Shown here in pieces: positions 41,276-51,100 of a stretch of 64,000 nt of DNA (positions within the stretch are counted from its first letter, which is position 1; each line of letters begins with the position of its first letter). This DNA is from an uncultured Oscillibacter sp. GTDB taxonomy: Bacteria; Bacillota; Clostridia; Oscillospirales; Oscillospiraceae. The stretch is taken from NCBI GenBank assembly GCA_910577405.1, contig CAJTMG010000003.1:73696-137695 (forward strand), given 5' to 3'. The notes beneath the pieces were generated by a model. It worked only from the letters and a program-made list of their open reading frames with translations, made no database searches and was not told the origin of the DNA. The translations under genes were made by a program, and so were the position numbers.

Positions 41276-41955
41276 AAGCCCTGCTGATTGTGGAGGATGA
41301 CGCGGCGTTGGGAGAGGGGCTTCGGATCGCCCTGCAAGCGCCGGAAACAGAGCTGTGCCTTTGCCGGAGCCTTTCCGCCGCGAGGGACGCTTTGAAGAGC
41401 CGGGAGTTTGATTTGATGCTGCTGGACGTGAACCTTCCCGACGGCAGCGGTCTGGATTTTGTGCGGAAACTGCGGCAGGAGGGAAAGACGGGCCTGCCGG
41501 TAATTCTCCTGACGGCCAATGATACCGAATTGGATATTGTGGCGGGGCTGGAATCCGGCGCGGACGATTACGTGACAAAGCCCTTTTCCCTGGCGGTCCT
41601 CCGGGCGAGAATCAATACGCAGCTGCGGCGTGGGACTTCTGCCGAGGGCCGGGTGGAGATGGACGGCTTTTCCTTCGATTTCGACCGTATGGAATTCCGT
41701 CGGGACGGCCAGCCGGTGGATTTGAGCAAAACGGAACAGCGGCTTCTGCGGCTTCTGGTGGAGAACCGGGGCCAGACCCTTTCACGGGGACAGCTTTTAG
41801 ACCGGGTGTGGCCCGACGGCGCGGAATTCGTGGATGAAAACGCCCTTTCCGTCACCATCCGCCGCCTTCGGGCCAAGCTGGAACCGGACCCCTCCCGTCC
41901 CCGCTACCTCAAGACTGTATACGGCATCGGCTATTCATGGAATCTTCCTAATTAA
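41272..41955 (+). CDS. OmpR-family response regulator (orphan)
   Basis: The 227-residue protein has a receiver domain (LLIVEDDAALGEGL, phospho-Asp in LMLLDVNLPDGSG, Lys in DDYVTKPF). A winged-helix OmpR-type DNA-binding domain follows (LSKTEQRLLRLLVENRG, TIRRLRAKLE, YGIGYSW). Its ATG overlaps the prfC stop by four bases, so it is translated with a release factor. No histidine kinase follows, although this is where one would be expected; the next genes are a small peptide and an NSS transporter. The partner kinase must be elsewhere or lost. Confidence 0.92.
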   Translation: MKALLIVEDDAALGEGLRIALQAPETELCLCRSLSAARDALKSREFDLMLLDVNLPDGSGLDFVRKLRQEGKTGLPVILLTANDTELDIVAGLESGADDYVTKPFSLAVLRARINTQLRRGTSAEGRVEMDGFSFDFDRMEFRRDGQPVDLSKTEQRLLRLLVENRGQTLSRGQLLDRVWPDGAEFVDENALSVTIRRLRAKLEPDPSRPRYLKTVYGIGYSWNLPN

Positions 41956-42002
41956 CCGGTCAGCTCCTCTTTTTCTGTCTGGGATGGGAAAAGAGGCGGG
42001 AT

Positions 42003-42086
42003 ATGAAATTTTTTGGCGGTCTTTTTCACGCTGGCGGAGGTGTTGCGCTTTTAATAGCTTTTTGCGCGATTCTGATTTTATTTTAG
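42003..42086 (+). CDS. Small hydrophobic single-helix peptide linked to the NSS transporter
   Basis: This 27-residue open frame starts MKFFGGLFHAGGG and ends in a hydrophobic helix (VALLIAFCAILILF). It stops ten bases before the transporter ATG. GAGGCGGG precedes its start. Small single-helix partners are known for some NSS transporters (MetS with MetP in Corynebacterium, and short annotated small subunits in Firmicutes), so a transporter-associated peptide is the best guess. It could also be a leader peptide. Protein-level evidence is lacking. Confidence 0.5.
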   Translation: MKFFGGLFHAGGGVALLIAFCAILILF

Positions 42087-42096
42087 GAGAAAGAGT

Positions 42097-43449
42097 ATGA
42101 AAAGAGAACATTTTCAATCGCGGTTAGGATTCCTTCTGGTGAGCGCGGGATGTGCCATCGGCATCGGGAATGTGTGGAAGTTCCCCTATGTGGCGGGTCA
42201 GAACGGCGGCGGCGTGTTTGTACTGTTCTACCTGCTGTTCCTGGTGATTATGGGCGTGCCGGTGCTGACCATGGAGCTCGCCGTGGGCCGGGCCAGCCGT
42301 AAGAGCGCGGTGCTGAGCTATAAAGCGCTGGAACCCAAAGGCAGCAAGTGGCACATTCACGGCTGGTTCTGCGTGGCGGGCTGCTGTCTGCTGATGATGT
42401 ACTATACCACTGTGTCCGGCTGGATGCTGGGCTACTTCTTCAAGTTCGCGGCGGGGACCTTCTCCGGGCTGAGCGGCGGGGCGGTTGACGGGGTGTTCGA
42501 CGCGATGCGGGCCAACCCTTGGGAGATGTCCTGCTGGATGATTATCACGGTGCTGGCGGGCTTTGCGGTTTGCAGCTTTGGATTGCAGAAGGGCCTGGAG
42601 CGGATCACCAAGGTCATGATGCTCTGCCTGCTGATTCTGATTACTGTGCTGGCCGTTCACAGCCTGACCCTCAGCGGCGCGGCGGAAGGCGTGAAGTTCT
42701 ATCTCCTGCCGGATTTCGGGCGGGCTATGGAAATGGGTCTGGGTCATGTGATTACCGCGGCTATGAATCAGGCGTTCTTCACCTTGAGCCTGGGCATTGC
42801 GGCTATGGAGGTTTTCGGCAGCTACATGAGCCGGGACAACACCCTTGCCAGTGAGGCCGTGCGTATCTGCTCTTTAGACACCTTCGTGGCGCTGATGTCG
42901 GGCTTGATTATCTTCCCCGCCTGCTTCTCCTACAACGTGGAACCCGGTCAGGGACCCGCGCTGATTTTCATGACCCTGCCCAAGGTCTTTATGAGTATGC
43001 ACGGCGGACGGCTCTGGGGCGCGCTGTTCTTCCTCTTTATGACCTTCGCCAGCTTCTCTACTGTTATTGCCGTCTTCGAGAATCTACAGGCCAACTGCAT
43101 CGATAACTTCGGCTGGTCCCGGAAAAAGGCCGCCCTTCTGAACTGCGTCTTTATCCTGATTGCCAGTATGCCCTGCGTCCTGGGATACAACCTTTGGAGC
43201 GGCCTCCATCTGATCGGCGGGCGGGACGTGCTGGACAGCGAGGATTTCCTTGTCTCCAACCTGCTCCTGCCTCTGGGGTCCCTGGTTTATCTGATGTTCT
43301 GCGTCAGCAAATGGGGCTGGGGCTGGGAGAACTATCTGTCCGAGAGCAACGCTGGCAGCGGTATGAAAATGCCCCGCTTGCTGAAGCCCTACTTCCAGTT
43401 TATCCTGCCTATTCTGATACTGGTGATTCTGATTCAGGGCCTGATTTAA
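42097..43449 (+). CDS. Neurotransmitter:sodium symporter (NSS) family transporter
   Basis: The 450-residue protein shows the LeuT-fold markers of NSS carriers. The opening is SRLGFLLVSAGCAIGIGNVWKFPYVAGQNGGGVF, with sodium- and substrate-site glycines in helix 1. Further segments are MELAVGR, MNQAFFTLSLGIAAMEVFGSYM (helix 6 region) and about eleven membrane segments. It imports an amino acid with sodium; the specific substrate cannot be read from sequence. A short hydrophobic peptide gene lies directly upstream. AGGAGA precedes the ATG and a strong terminator follows. Confidence 0.93.
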   Translation: MKREHFQSRLGFLLVSAGCAIGIGNVWKFPYVAGQNGGGVFVLFYLLFLVIMGVPVLTMELAVGRASRKSAVLSYKALEPKGSKWHIHGWFCVAGCCLLMMYYTTVSGWMLGYFFKFAAGTFSGLSGGAVDGVFDAMRANPWEMSCWMIITVLAGFAVCSFGLQKGLERITKVMMLCLLILITVLAVHSLTLSGAAEGVKFYLLPDFGRAMEMGLGHVITAAMNQAFFTLSLGIAAMEVFGSYMSRDNTLASEAVRICSLDTFVALMSGLIIFPACFSYNVEPGQGPALIFMTLPKVFMSMHGGRLWGALFFLFMTFASFSTVIAVFENLQANCIDNFGWSRKKAALLNCVFILIASMPCVLGYNLWSGLHLIGGRDVLDSEDFLVSNLLLPLGSLVYLMFCVSKWGWGWENYLSESNAGSGMKMPRLLKPYFQFILPILILVILIQGLI

Positions 43450-43486
43450 GGGTTTTCGGCCATTGTCTTTGTTCTGAAATGATCAT

Positions 43487-43534
43487 AAAAGAACCGTCCC
43501 AAGAGAGCGTTTTCTCAAGGGACGGTTCTTTTTT
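43487..43534. terminator. Bidirectional terminator
   Basis: AAAAGAACCGTCCC (43487-43500) pairs perfectly with GGGACGGTTCTTTT (43519-43532), with a T-run on the plus strand and an A-run before it. It suits the NSS gene and the convergent acetyltransferase. Confidence 0.9.
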
Positions 43535-43620
43535 GCGTTTTATGCAGTTCAGCCCCGGAGCTTTCAAGATACGCGCCGGGTATTCAGAACAGCGTCAGGC
43601 CCTTCGGGTTTCTGGCGTTG

Positions 43621-44256
43621 TCACCCGTTCAGCAGGGCGTTCAGATTTCCGGACTGGATATCCTGCAAATGGTCGGCAATCTTCTCCAAGGGCCAGTCCC
43701 ACCAGCGGAGAAGCAGCAGCGCGTCCACCGTCTCCGGGTCAAAGCGCTTCCGGATTTCCTTTGCTGGAACGCCGCCTACAATCGAATAGGGTGCAACGTC
43801 CTTCGTCACCACGGCCCGGGCCCCGATCACCGCCCCGTCGCCGATGGTCACTCCGGACAGGATTACCGCCTCGTAACCAATCCACACGTCGTTCCCCACC
43901 ACGATGTCCCCCCGGTTGTCCCAGGCGTCGGCGGGCCGTTTTTCCAAGCCCCAGTCCTCCCAGAAAATCGGGAACACGTAGCTGGACAGGGAACCCATGG
44001 CATGATTCGCGCTGTTCATCAGGAATTTCGCCCCGCACGCGATGGAGCAGAATTTGCCGATTTTCAGCCGGTCGCCGTTGACGGGATAGTGATAAAGAAC
44101 GTTGTTCCGCTGGAATTCCGTCGGGTCCCGCGCGAAATCGTTGTAGATGGTAAACGCCCCGATTTCAATCATGGGATTCTGCACGGCGTTCTGCAAATAG
44201 ATGGTCTGTCTGTCCCCGCTGCGGGGGTAGAGCTTCGCGGAATCTGGAATCGTCAT
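43621..44256 (-). CDS. Vat/CatB-type xenobiotic O-acetyltransferase
   Basis: The 211-residue protein is a left-handed beta-helix acetyltransferase with hexapeptide repeats (IVVGNDVWIGYEAVILSGVTIGDGAVIGARAVV). It carries the family segments LKIGKFCSIACGAKFLMNSANHAMG (His is the expected catalytic residue), VGGVPAKEIRKRF and RWWDWPLEKIADHL. These are shared by streptogramin A acetyltransferases (Vat) and type B chloramphenicol acetyltransferases (CatB). Which drug, if any, it modifies cannot be decided here, and chromosomal members may have no resistance role. ATG at 44256 follows AAGGAGA. Confidence 0.85.
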   Translation of the reverse strand: MTIPDSAKLYPRSGDRQTIYLQNAVQNPMIEIGAFTIYNDFARDPTEFQRNNVLYHYPVNGDRLKIGKFCSIACGAKFLMNSANHAMGSLSSYVFPIFWEDWGLEKRPADAWDNRGDIVVGNDVWIGYEAVILSGVTIGDGAVIGARAVVTKDVAPYSIVGGVPAKEIRKRFDPETVDALLLLRWWDWPLEKIADHLQDIQSGNLNALLNG

Positions 44257-44385
44257 AGTATCTCCTTCCGTTTTTTATAGTTTAGACGATTCCAGCCGTC
44301 ACAATGCAGCGTTTCACCTGAAAACCACCCCTTTCAGTGAAATCAGCCTATAGAGTTTTGTTCGTACCCATAAAAGCCGCGCTGT

Positions 44386-46845
44386 TTACTCTTCCAGCTT
44401 CTTCATATGGGCGCCTGCGGCCTTGAGCATCAGTTTTTTCACGCCGCCCTCGAACGCCACATGAACCAGCGCGTCCCCGCCCATTGGCTGCAAGGACTGT
44501 ACCGTCCCCCGGCCAAAGGCGGTATGCTCTACCACGTCGCCTTTCGCCAGGGCCATCAAGGGCGCGGAAGCGGCTCCGGACATCTGGCGGGCGGTTGCGG
44601 CGCGGCGGGCGGCGGCTTCCCGGTAGACGTTCCGTTTCGGCGCCGCCTGTTTGATTTGGGACCTGTAAGCGCCGCTTTGTCCCGCGCCGGCCGTGCCCTG
44701 CTGATTGTACCGGCCCAGATTCGCCCCAGGCGTTCCCGGCTTGCCTTCCCACTGCGCCTGTTCCTCCGGGATTTCATCCAGAAAACGGGACGCCTTGTTG
44801 GTGGTCGTCCGGCCATAGAGCATTCTCTGGCGGGCGTTGGTGAGGGTCAGATGCTCCTTGGCCCGGGTCATGGCCACGTAGCACAGCCGCCGCTCCTCCT
44901 CCATATCCTCCGGCTCGTACATGGCGGAGGTTCCGGGGAAAATCCCTTCTTCCATGCCCACCACATAGACCAGCGGGAATTCAAGGCCCTTGGCGGAATG
45001 AATGGTCATCAGCGTCACGGCGTCCTCGCTCATCTCCAGGGAGTCCAGGTCCGTATACAGAGCAATCTCATTCAGGAAGCCTGAAAGGGTCGGGTCCTCC
45101 GGGTCCTGCTCCAGAAAGCTCATAATGTTGGATTTCAGTTCCTGCACATTCTCCAGACGGCCACGGCTCTCGTTGTCGTTCTTGTCCCGGAGGGTCTTCA
45201 CATAACCGGTCTGTTCGCATACGGCGTCGTAGAACTCCGGCAGGGCCAGGGTTCCGCCCGCCTTTCGCAGACCGTCGATCAAATCGGCAAATTTCAGCAG
45301 CTTCGGCGCGGAAGCCTTCAATTCCGGGAACAGGTCCGCGTTCCGGATAATCTCATACAGCGAGGACTCCTGAGCCTGGGCCAGCATCGCCACCCGGTCC
45401 ATGGACGTGTTTCCGATGCCCCGGGCAGGCGTGTTTACGATCCGGCGCAGGCGCAGGTCGTCCAGGGGATTGTTCAGCACACAGAGATAGGCCAGCATAT
45501 CCCGGATCTCCGCCCGGTCAAAAAATTTAATGCCCCCAACGATCTTATAGGGCACGCCGCTGCGCTTCATGGCATACTCCAGCGCGTTGGACTGGGTATT
45601 CATCCGGTAGAGCACCGCGGCGTCCTTGAACTGCGCGCCACGGCCTACCCGCGCCAGAATGTCCCCGGCGACAAAGGCGGCCTCGTCGGTTTCGTTGTAG
45701 TTCGTCCGGATGGAAACCGCGTCCCCGCTGCCGTTATCGGTCCAGAGGGTCTTGCCTTTCCGCCCGGCGTTGTTCTGAATCACGGCGTTGGCAGCGTCCA
45801 GAATGTTCTGCGTGGACCGGTAGTTTTGCTCCAGGCGTATCACGCGGGCGTCCTGATACTGGGCCTCAAAGTTCAGGATATTTTCGATATTGGCCCCCCG
45901 GAATTTGTAAATGGACTGATCGTCGTCACCCACCACGCAGAGGTTCCGCCGTTTTCCCGCCAGCAGGCTGGTGAACAGATATTGAATCTGATTGGTATCC
46001 TGATACTCGTCCACCAGCACGTAACGGAATTTATCCTGATAGAATTCCAGCACCTCCGGCTCCTTCTGGAACAGGGAGACGGCATGGAAAATGATGTCGT
46101 CAAAGTCAAGGGCGCTGGACGCGGCAAGACGTTCCTGATAGCGCTTGTAAATCTTAGCGATGCGGGCCATACGCCAGTCTGCCTCGGCGGTGTATTTTTT
46201 CGCGAATTCCTCCGGGCCGATATACTGGTCCTTTGCCCGGCTGATGGCGGAAAGCACGCTCTTGGGCGCAAAGGTCTTGTCGTCCAGATTCATTTCCTTC
46301 ACGATATCCCGGATGACCCGTTTCGCGTCGTCGGTATCGTAGATGGTAAAGCTCCGTTCAAAGCCCAGACGGTCGATATCCCGCCGCAGAATCCGGACAC
46401 AGGCGGAGTGGAACGTGGACGCCCAGATATCATTGGCCAGCGGGCCTAGGCGGGCGGCAAGACGGTCTTTCAGTTCTCCCGCCGCCTTATTGGTAAAGGT
46501 GATGGCAATGATCTGCCAGGGCTTGGGCACGTCCACCGCACACAAACGCCGGGCCTTCTGCCAATCTGCTTCCGTTGGGTTTTCCGGGAAGCCCTCCAGA
46601 AACGCCAGCTCTTCCTCTCCCGCCCACTCCGGCACTTCCTCCGTGTCGCTCCCCCGGCCGTAGGTCAGCAGATTGTACACCCGCTGAATCAGCACCGTTG
46701 TCTTTCCGCTGCCCGCCCCCGCCAGCAGCAGAAGGGGGCCCTCCGTCGTCATGGCCGCATTGCGCTGCATGGGGTTCAGACGCTTCAAGTCCTGCGCGAT
46801 CACTGCTCTCCGGGCCGCGATGTACCGTTCGTTAAAGTCCTTCAT
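44386..46845 (-). CDS. pcrA: ATP-dependent DNA helicase PcrA/UvrD
   Basis: The 819-residue superfamily 1A helicase has Walker A LLAGAGSGKTTVLIQR, motif Ia ITFTNKAAGELKDR, motif II YVLVDEYQDTNQIQY, motif III VVGDDDQSIYKFRGA, motif IV IRLEQNYRS, motif V MTIHSAKGLEFPLVYVVG and motif VI CYVAMTRAKEHL. The C-terminal Tudor-like domain (VVEHTAFGRGTVQSL) is typical of PcrA, where it contacts RNA polymerase. It acts in repair, replication restart and displacement of RecA or RNA polymerase. A minus-strand promoter lies at 46878-46906. Confidence 0.95.
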   Translation of the reverse strand: MKDFNERYIAARRAVIAQDLKRLNPMQRNAAMTTEGPLLLLAGAGSGKTTVLIQRVYNLLTYGRGSDTEEVPEWAGEEELAFLEGFPENPTEADWQKARRLCAVDVPKPWQIIAITFTNKAAGELKDRLAARLGPLANDIWASTFHSACVRILRRDIDRLGFERSFTIYDTDDAKRVIRDIVKEMNLDDKTFAPKSVLSAISRAKDQYIGPEEFAKKYTAEADWRMARIAKIYKRYQERLAASSALDFDDIIFHAVSLFQKEPEVLEFYQDKFRYVLVDEYQDTNQIQYLFTSLLAGKRRNLCVVGDDDQSIYKFRGANIENILNFEAQYQDARVIRLEQNYRSTQNILDAANAVIQNNAGRKGKTLWTDNGSGDAVSIRTNYNETDEAAFVAGDILARVGRGAQFKDAAVLYRMNTQSNALEYAMKRSGVPYKIVGGIKFFDRAEIRDMLAYLCVLNNPLDDLRLRRIVNTPARGIGNTSMDRVAMLAQAQESSLYEIIRNADLFPELKASAPKLLKFADLIDGLRKAGGTLALPEFYDAVCEQTGYVKTLRDKNDNESRGRLENVQELKSNIMSFLEQDPEDPTLSGFLNEIALYTDLDSLEMSEDAVTLMTIHSAKGLEFPLVYVVGMEEGIFPGTSAMYEPEDMEEERRLCYVAMTRAKEHLTLTNARQRMLYGRTTTNKASRFLDEIPEEQAQWEGKPGTPGANLGRYNQQGTAGAGQSGAYRSQIKQAAPKRNVYREAAARRAATARQMSGAASAPLMALAKGDVVEHTAFGRGTVQSLQPMGGDALVHVAFEGGVKKLMLKAAGAHMKKLEE

Positions 46846-46877
46846 AATTTCACCGTCCCTCTCCTGTCTTCCCTTCT

Positions 46878-46906
46878 ATTTTAGGCCAAAATCCTCCAGA
46901 AATCAA
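46878..46906 (-). promoter_or_regulatory. Promoter of pcrA
   Basis: On the minus strand TTGATT (46901-46906) and TAAAAT (46878-46883) have a 17-base spacer. Confidence 0.7.
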
Positions 46907-46953
46907 CCTCCGTTTTCCAGTTCCCACCATAAAAATTCCCTTTGGGTCCAGTG

Positions 46954-46982
46954 TTGACAGCGTGGTAGAAATGTGGGATACT
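46954..46982 (+). promoter_or_regulatory. Promoter of the 190-residue hypothetical gene
   Basis: A perfect TTGACA (46954-46959) is followed after 17 bases by GATACT (46977-46982). Confidence 0.7.
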
Positions 46983-47018
46983 GGTCCTGATGGAATTTTC
47001 TGACGGGAGGAATTTGCT

Positions 47019-47591
47019 GTGAAGAAATACGGGAGCTTTCTGGTATGCGCCGCCCTGCTGCTGGCCTGTCTGGGACTGCTTGCGGCCTGGCGGGAATCCC
47101 TTCGTTCCGCGGCGGACCTGAAAGCGGAAGTCCTCCGGATGCAGGCGGCCTTGCAGGAGACGCGCATGGCTGAGACAGAGGACCCCATCGCCGCCTTTTT
47201 CGACCCCCTTCCCTACTCCGGCGGGACCGTCCGGTTTCTCGCCGTTCTGGAAGCGGAGGCGTACCAGTGCGAAGCCCGCCGCGCCGCCGTCATGCTGGAA
47301 GAAGCCGGGGAGGACGCCGCGTTTCTGGACGCCTTCCTGGAATTCACCGAGGCACAGGCACAGTCCGCTTCTGACCAGTGGGCCGAAAGTCTGGAAGCAC
47401 AGGGGCCCAGTACCGCAGGGGCCTGGGCGCATACGGAGGAGGCCCGGATTCCCTTTTACCGCTTTGCCGCTTTCAGCCTGATCGCCCAATGCCAACGAAA
47501 AGAGCTGGCCTATGAGTTCCAATTTTCTCCGGATGAAACACGGCAGATTTTGCTGGAAAACGGCTTCCCGGAGGACTTTTTTGCCGATTGA
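47019..47591 (+). CDS. Hypothetical membrane-anchored protein
   Basis: The 190-residue protein has an N-terminal hydrophobic segment (SFLVCAALLLACLGLLAAW, a signal anchor or possibly a lipid-attached signal). A mostly helical, acidic outer domain rich in alanine and glutamate follows (RSAADLKAEVLRMQAALQETR may be a coiled coil). I recognise no family. It starts at GTG 47019 behind GGGAGG, has its own promoter, and is closed by a terminator, so it forms a single-gene unit. Confidence 0.65.
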   Translation: MKKYGSFLVCAALLLACLGLLAAWRESLRSAADLKAEVLRMQAALQETRMAETEDPIAAFFDPLPYSGGTVRFLAVLEAEAYQCEARRAAVMLEEAGEDAAFLDAFLEFTEAQAQSASDQWAESLEAQGPSTAGAWAHTEEARIPFYRFAAFSLIAQCQRKELAYEFQFSPDETRQILLENGFPEDFFAD

Positions 47592-47597
47592 ATCTAT

Positions 47598-47623
47598 GCG
47601 GGGGCTTCGGCTCCTGCTTTTTT
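47598..47623 (+). terminator. Terminator after the 190-residue hypothetical gene
   Basis: GCGGGGGC (47598-47605) pairs with GCTCCTGC (47610-47617) across a TTCG tetraloop, with two G-U pairs, followed by TTTTTT. Confidence 0.85.
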
Positions 47624-47635
47624 CCGGAAAAATGG

Positions 47636-47678
47636 TTGACAAGTGTCTACCTTTCTGCTATGCTGTTATCAGGTAGAC
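47636..47678 (+). promoter_or_regulatory. BlaI-type promoter/operator
   Basis: TTGACA (47636-47641) and TATGCT (47659-47664) have a 17-base spacer. The -35 overlaps GACA-AG-TGTC (47638-47647), which has the half-site spacing of BlaI/MecI operators (TACA-N2-TGTA type). A second dyad, GTCTACCT (47645-47652) with AGGTAGAC (47671-47678), spans the -10 to the start site. Confidence 0.7.
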
Positions 47679-47732
47679 AGGCGTATACCTTATAGAAATA
47701 CAGAAAACAATTTTGGAAAGGAGGCGTTATAG

Positions 47733-48107
47733 ATGAAAATCAACCTTTCGGACAGCGAATGGAAGCTGATGAACCATCTGTGGACCAGCGCGCCGAAAAC
47801 CATCACGGAACTGACGGCGGAACTGCGGGAGGAAACCGGCTGGAGCAAGAACACCGTTATCACAATGCTCTCCCGGCTGGAAGCAAAGGGCGCGGTGCGG
47901 CACGAGGCAGGCTTACGGGCAAAGCGCTACTTCCCCAGTCTCCGGCGGGAGGACGCGGCGCGGGAAGAAACGGAAAACTTCCTGAGCAAGGTCTACGGCG
48001 GGAGTCTGGGCCTGATGATGTCCGCGATGGTGGAGAGCCGGCAGCTGTCTGAGGCCGATATCGCGGAGCTGTCCGCCATTCTGGAAAAGGCAGGTGACGG
48101 ACAATGA
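47733..48107 (+). CDS. BlaI/MecI/CopY family transcriptional repressor
   Basis: The 124-residue protein has the winged-helix opening LSDSEWKLMNHLWTSAPKTITELTAEL, recognition region WSKNTVITMLSRLEAKGAV and wing RYFPSL. A dimerisation helix follows (ETENFLSKVYGGSLGLMMSAMVESRQLSEADIAEL). It would repress its own promoter through the GACA-N2-TGTC site. Cleavage by the partner metallopeptidase encoded next normally lifts repression. Its TGA overlaps the ATG of that gene by four bases. Confidence 0.92.
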   Translation: MKINLSDSEWKLMNHLWTSAPKTITELTAELREETGWSKNTVITMLSRLEAKGAVRHEAGLRAKRYFPSLRREDAAREETENFLSKVYGGSLGLMMSAMVESRQLSEADIAELSAILEKAGDGQ

Positions 48108-51100
48108 AGGAAATCCTGCTGACTTCCTCCGTGCTGATTCTGGCTCTTCTGGCATTGCGGCGGGTCTTCCGGCGGACCGTCTCCCGGCGGGTGCAGTACG
48201 CGCTTTGGGGACTGGTGTTGCTGCGGCTGCTGATTCCGGTCAGTCTTCCAGCGGCGGGGTTCAGTCTCCTGACGGCTGCGGAACCGGCGGTGAAAAATTT
48301 GCAGATGGTCTATGCCTTGCCCGACCGGGAAATGATCGTGGTTCCGGAGGACGCGGGGCAGAACTACCCTTACGAAACGCCGCCGGAAGCCATGCTGGGA
48401 CCGCCCTCCCCGGACGATACCCAAAACTTTACCGACCGTTACGGGACCATTCACGCCACCCGCTATAAAAGACAGTTTACGCTTTCGGACCTGCTGTCTC
48501 CGGTCTGGCTCGGCGGTATGACTGCTATGGCCTGCTGGCTGGCGTACAGCAACCTGACCTTCTGGCGGAAACTCCGGGAGCGCCGTCTGCCCTTCGAGCT
48601 GGATGGCTACAGGTATCCGGTGTATCTGGTCCCGGAGGGCCTGCCGTCGCCGTGTCTGTTCGGGCTGTTCCGGCCTGCAATCTATCTGACGCCCGCCGCC
48701 GTGACTTCCCCGGAACGCCTGCGTCATGTCCTGGCCCACGAGGAAACCCATGGACGGCATCTGGACCCGTTGTGGTCGCTTCTGCGGGGCGTGTGCCTGA
48801 CGGTCTACTGGTTTGACCCTCTGGTGTGGTGGGCGGCGCTGGCTTCCCGGACGGACTGCGAACTAGCCTGCGATGAAGGAGCCCTCCGTCGTCTGGGGGC
48901 GGACCAGCGGATTCCCTACGGCCAGACGCTTCTCTCCCTGGTGCCCGTCCGGAAAGCCCCCGTCAATCCGCTGCTCTCCGCTACTACCATGACCGCAGGC
49001 AAACGGCAGCTGAAAGACCGGATCACCCGGATTGCCGAGAATCGGAAGAATTGGGGGATTGCCCTTTTTGCGGTGGTTTCCCTGACGGCTATTGTATGCG
49101 CTGTGACCTTCACGGGGGCGAAATCTCCGGAACCGGCGACGCTTTCGGAAGAGGAAATCGCCTGGTTTAACGAAGAATTCTTTAACGGCGAAGATGTGAA
49201 TATGCGGAATATGTTCTTGTCTTCCCTCTATGACAGCCCACAGCAAATCGACCTCTATCAGCTCTTCTACTGCGGCGCCGGAGGTCCAATGGAGTTTACG
49301 GAAGCGGACAGGGCTTTTCTGGAGGCCAATGGAAAAAACGACCTGCCCCTTGAGAACGAGGAGCTTCTGCGAATGCGCTGTTCAAAAATCTTACTTTCAG
49401 ATATTGAGGCTGTCATAGCAGAAAACACCTCCATTACGGCGGAGGAAGCGGATTGGTCCCAATTGAAAGAACACTTCCTATGGTCCGAGGAAACCGGCGC
49501 TTACTACAACGTCCGCACTCCCCACGCCCTGACCGAAGAGGGAATGCTCATGGACAAAACCCATCGGATGTATACGCGGGTTCAAATTACCTCCGGCGAG
49601 CGGAACGGGGACCTTGTGCGGCTGTATTATACGGGCGAAGTCTATTCCGGCGAATACGACTGTGACCGGCTTCCCCTTTGCGTGACCCTGCGGCAGATTA
49701 AAGACAAATATTATTTCGTTTCCAATCAGCCCTGGGATACGCCGGTGGTGACGATTCCTCTGGAAGACTTGCAGCCCAAGGACCTACAGCCGGTGAAGCT
49801 GCTGACAGGACCCTTTGACGGTCTGAGATATTTCGGCGGCGCAGACTGGGAACAGGCGGAAACTAACATTCTGGACCCCTATTGCCTGTTGTTCCTGACC
49901 GACGGCCATTATATTTACGCAGGTGTTCAGAACAAAGTGCTCAGTTCCCTGCCACAGCCATTTTTGCGGCTCTACAGCGAGGAATTTTCCGTCGGGGGCT
50001 TTCAGGACATTCTGGGACATCCCGGCTTTAGCATCAACTATACCAACTCAAACAACCAACCAATACGGGACTACTATTTCCTGACAGAAGACGGCAAACC
50101 GGTACTTTTGGCGCGCTGCGGACAGGACGCACAGCTCATCGACCTGGACGGCGACGGTGAACGGGAACTGGTCTCCTGTTCGGTTATGGGCGGGAATCAG
50201 AAATACAGTCAGCTCCTCTTCCGGCGGGACGGCCAAATCTACGAGGCGGACATCAGAGCCCTTGTGGAATCGGCCTGGAAGGATGCAGAGGCCATCAGCT
50301 TTGACGGCTGGGACCCGGTGAATCGCTGTTTGGGACTGTCGGCCTTCGCGCCCTACGACACCTCCGACGGCCCCACGGAACTGGAAGGCGCGCGGCGTGT
50401 CGTCTGCCGTGCCCTGTTCTATGACGGCGCGAACCTCCTGCTGACAGAAGACCCCAGAAGCCCTTCGGAAGACATGGGCCATTTGATGGGACGTTCCGAC
50501 GCGCCCGCCGAGGTGATTGACGCCGCCCGGGACCTTGCGGAAAGCGCGTTCAACCAGCGGCAGTCCAAGGGCTTCGACGACTGGCGGATTTCCACGCTGG
50601 CAGGGCCGTTTGAGGAAATCACCGGCGGGAAACGCTTCGAAATCTGGCAGATGTACTATGAACTGCACACCCCGTCCCCGGAGGGCCTTTCCGGCAGCGC
50701 ACACCTTTCCGAATCTACGTGGACGGCCCCCCGGCGGCCCAGTTACCTGATTTTCCAGACGGACCGCGATGGGAACCGGACCCTGTTCACCACCTTCCTG
50801 GAAAGCGATTCCGCCCCCGGCACAGACAGTTTCCGGACCGGGCTTCTGGGCGTCTTGGTAAAGGCAGACAGTCAGACTTTCCTCAATATAGAAGGCTCCC
50901 TGCTGGCGGAGATGTTCCGGAATCAGCCGGGGCAGTTGATGAAGGATATCACTGGTTTGCCGGAAATCAATCAGGAAATGACGATAGAACGTCTGGCAAA
51001 CGGGATATCCTCCTGGAGTCAGCCGGAATGGGAGAATGCCTGCCTCAGAATGGAAAACATCCCATTGGAGGAAAAAAGCCTGCTGAATTGGAACGCATTA

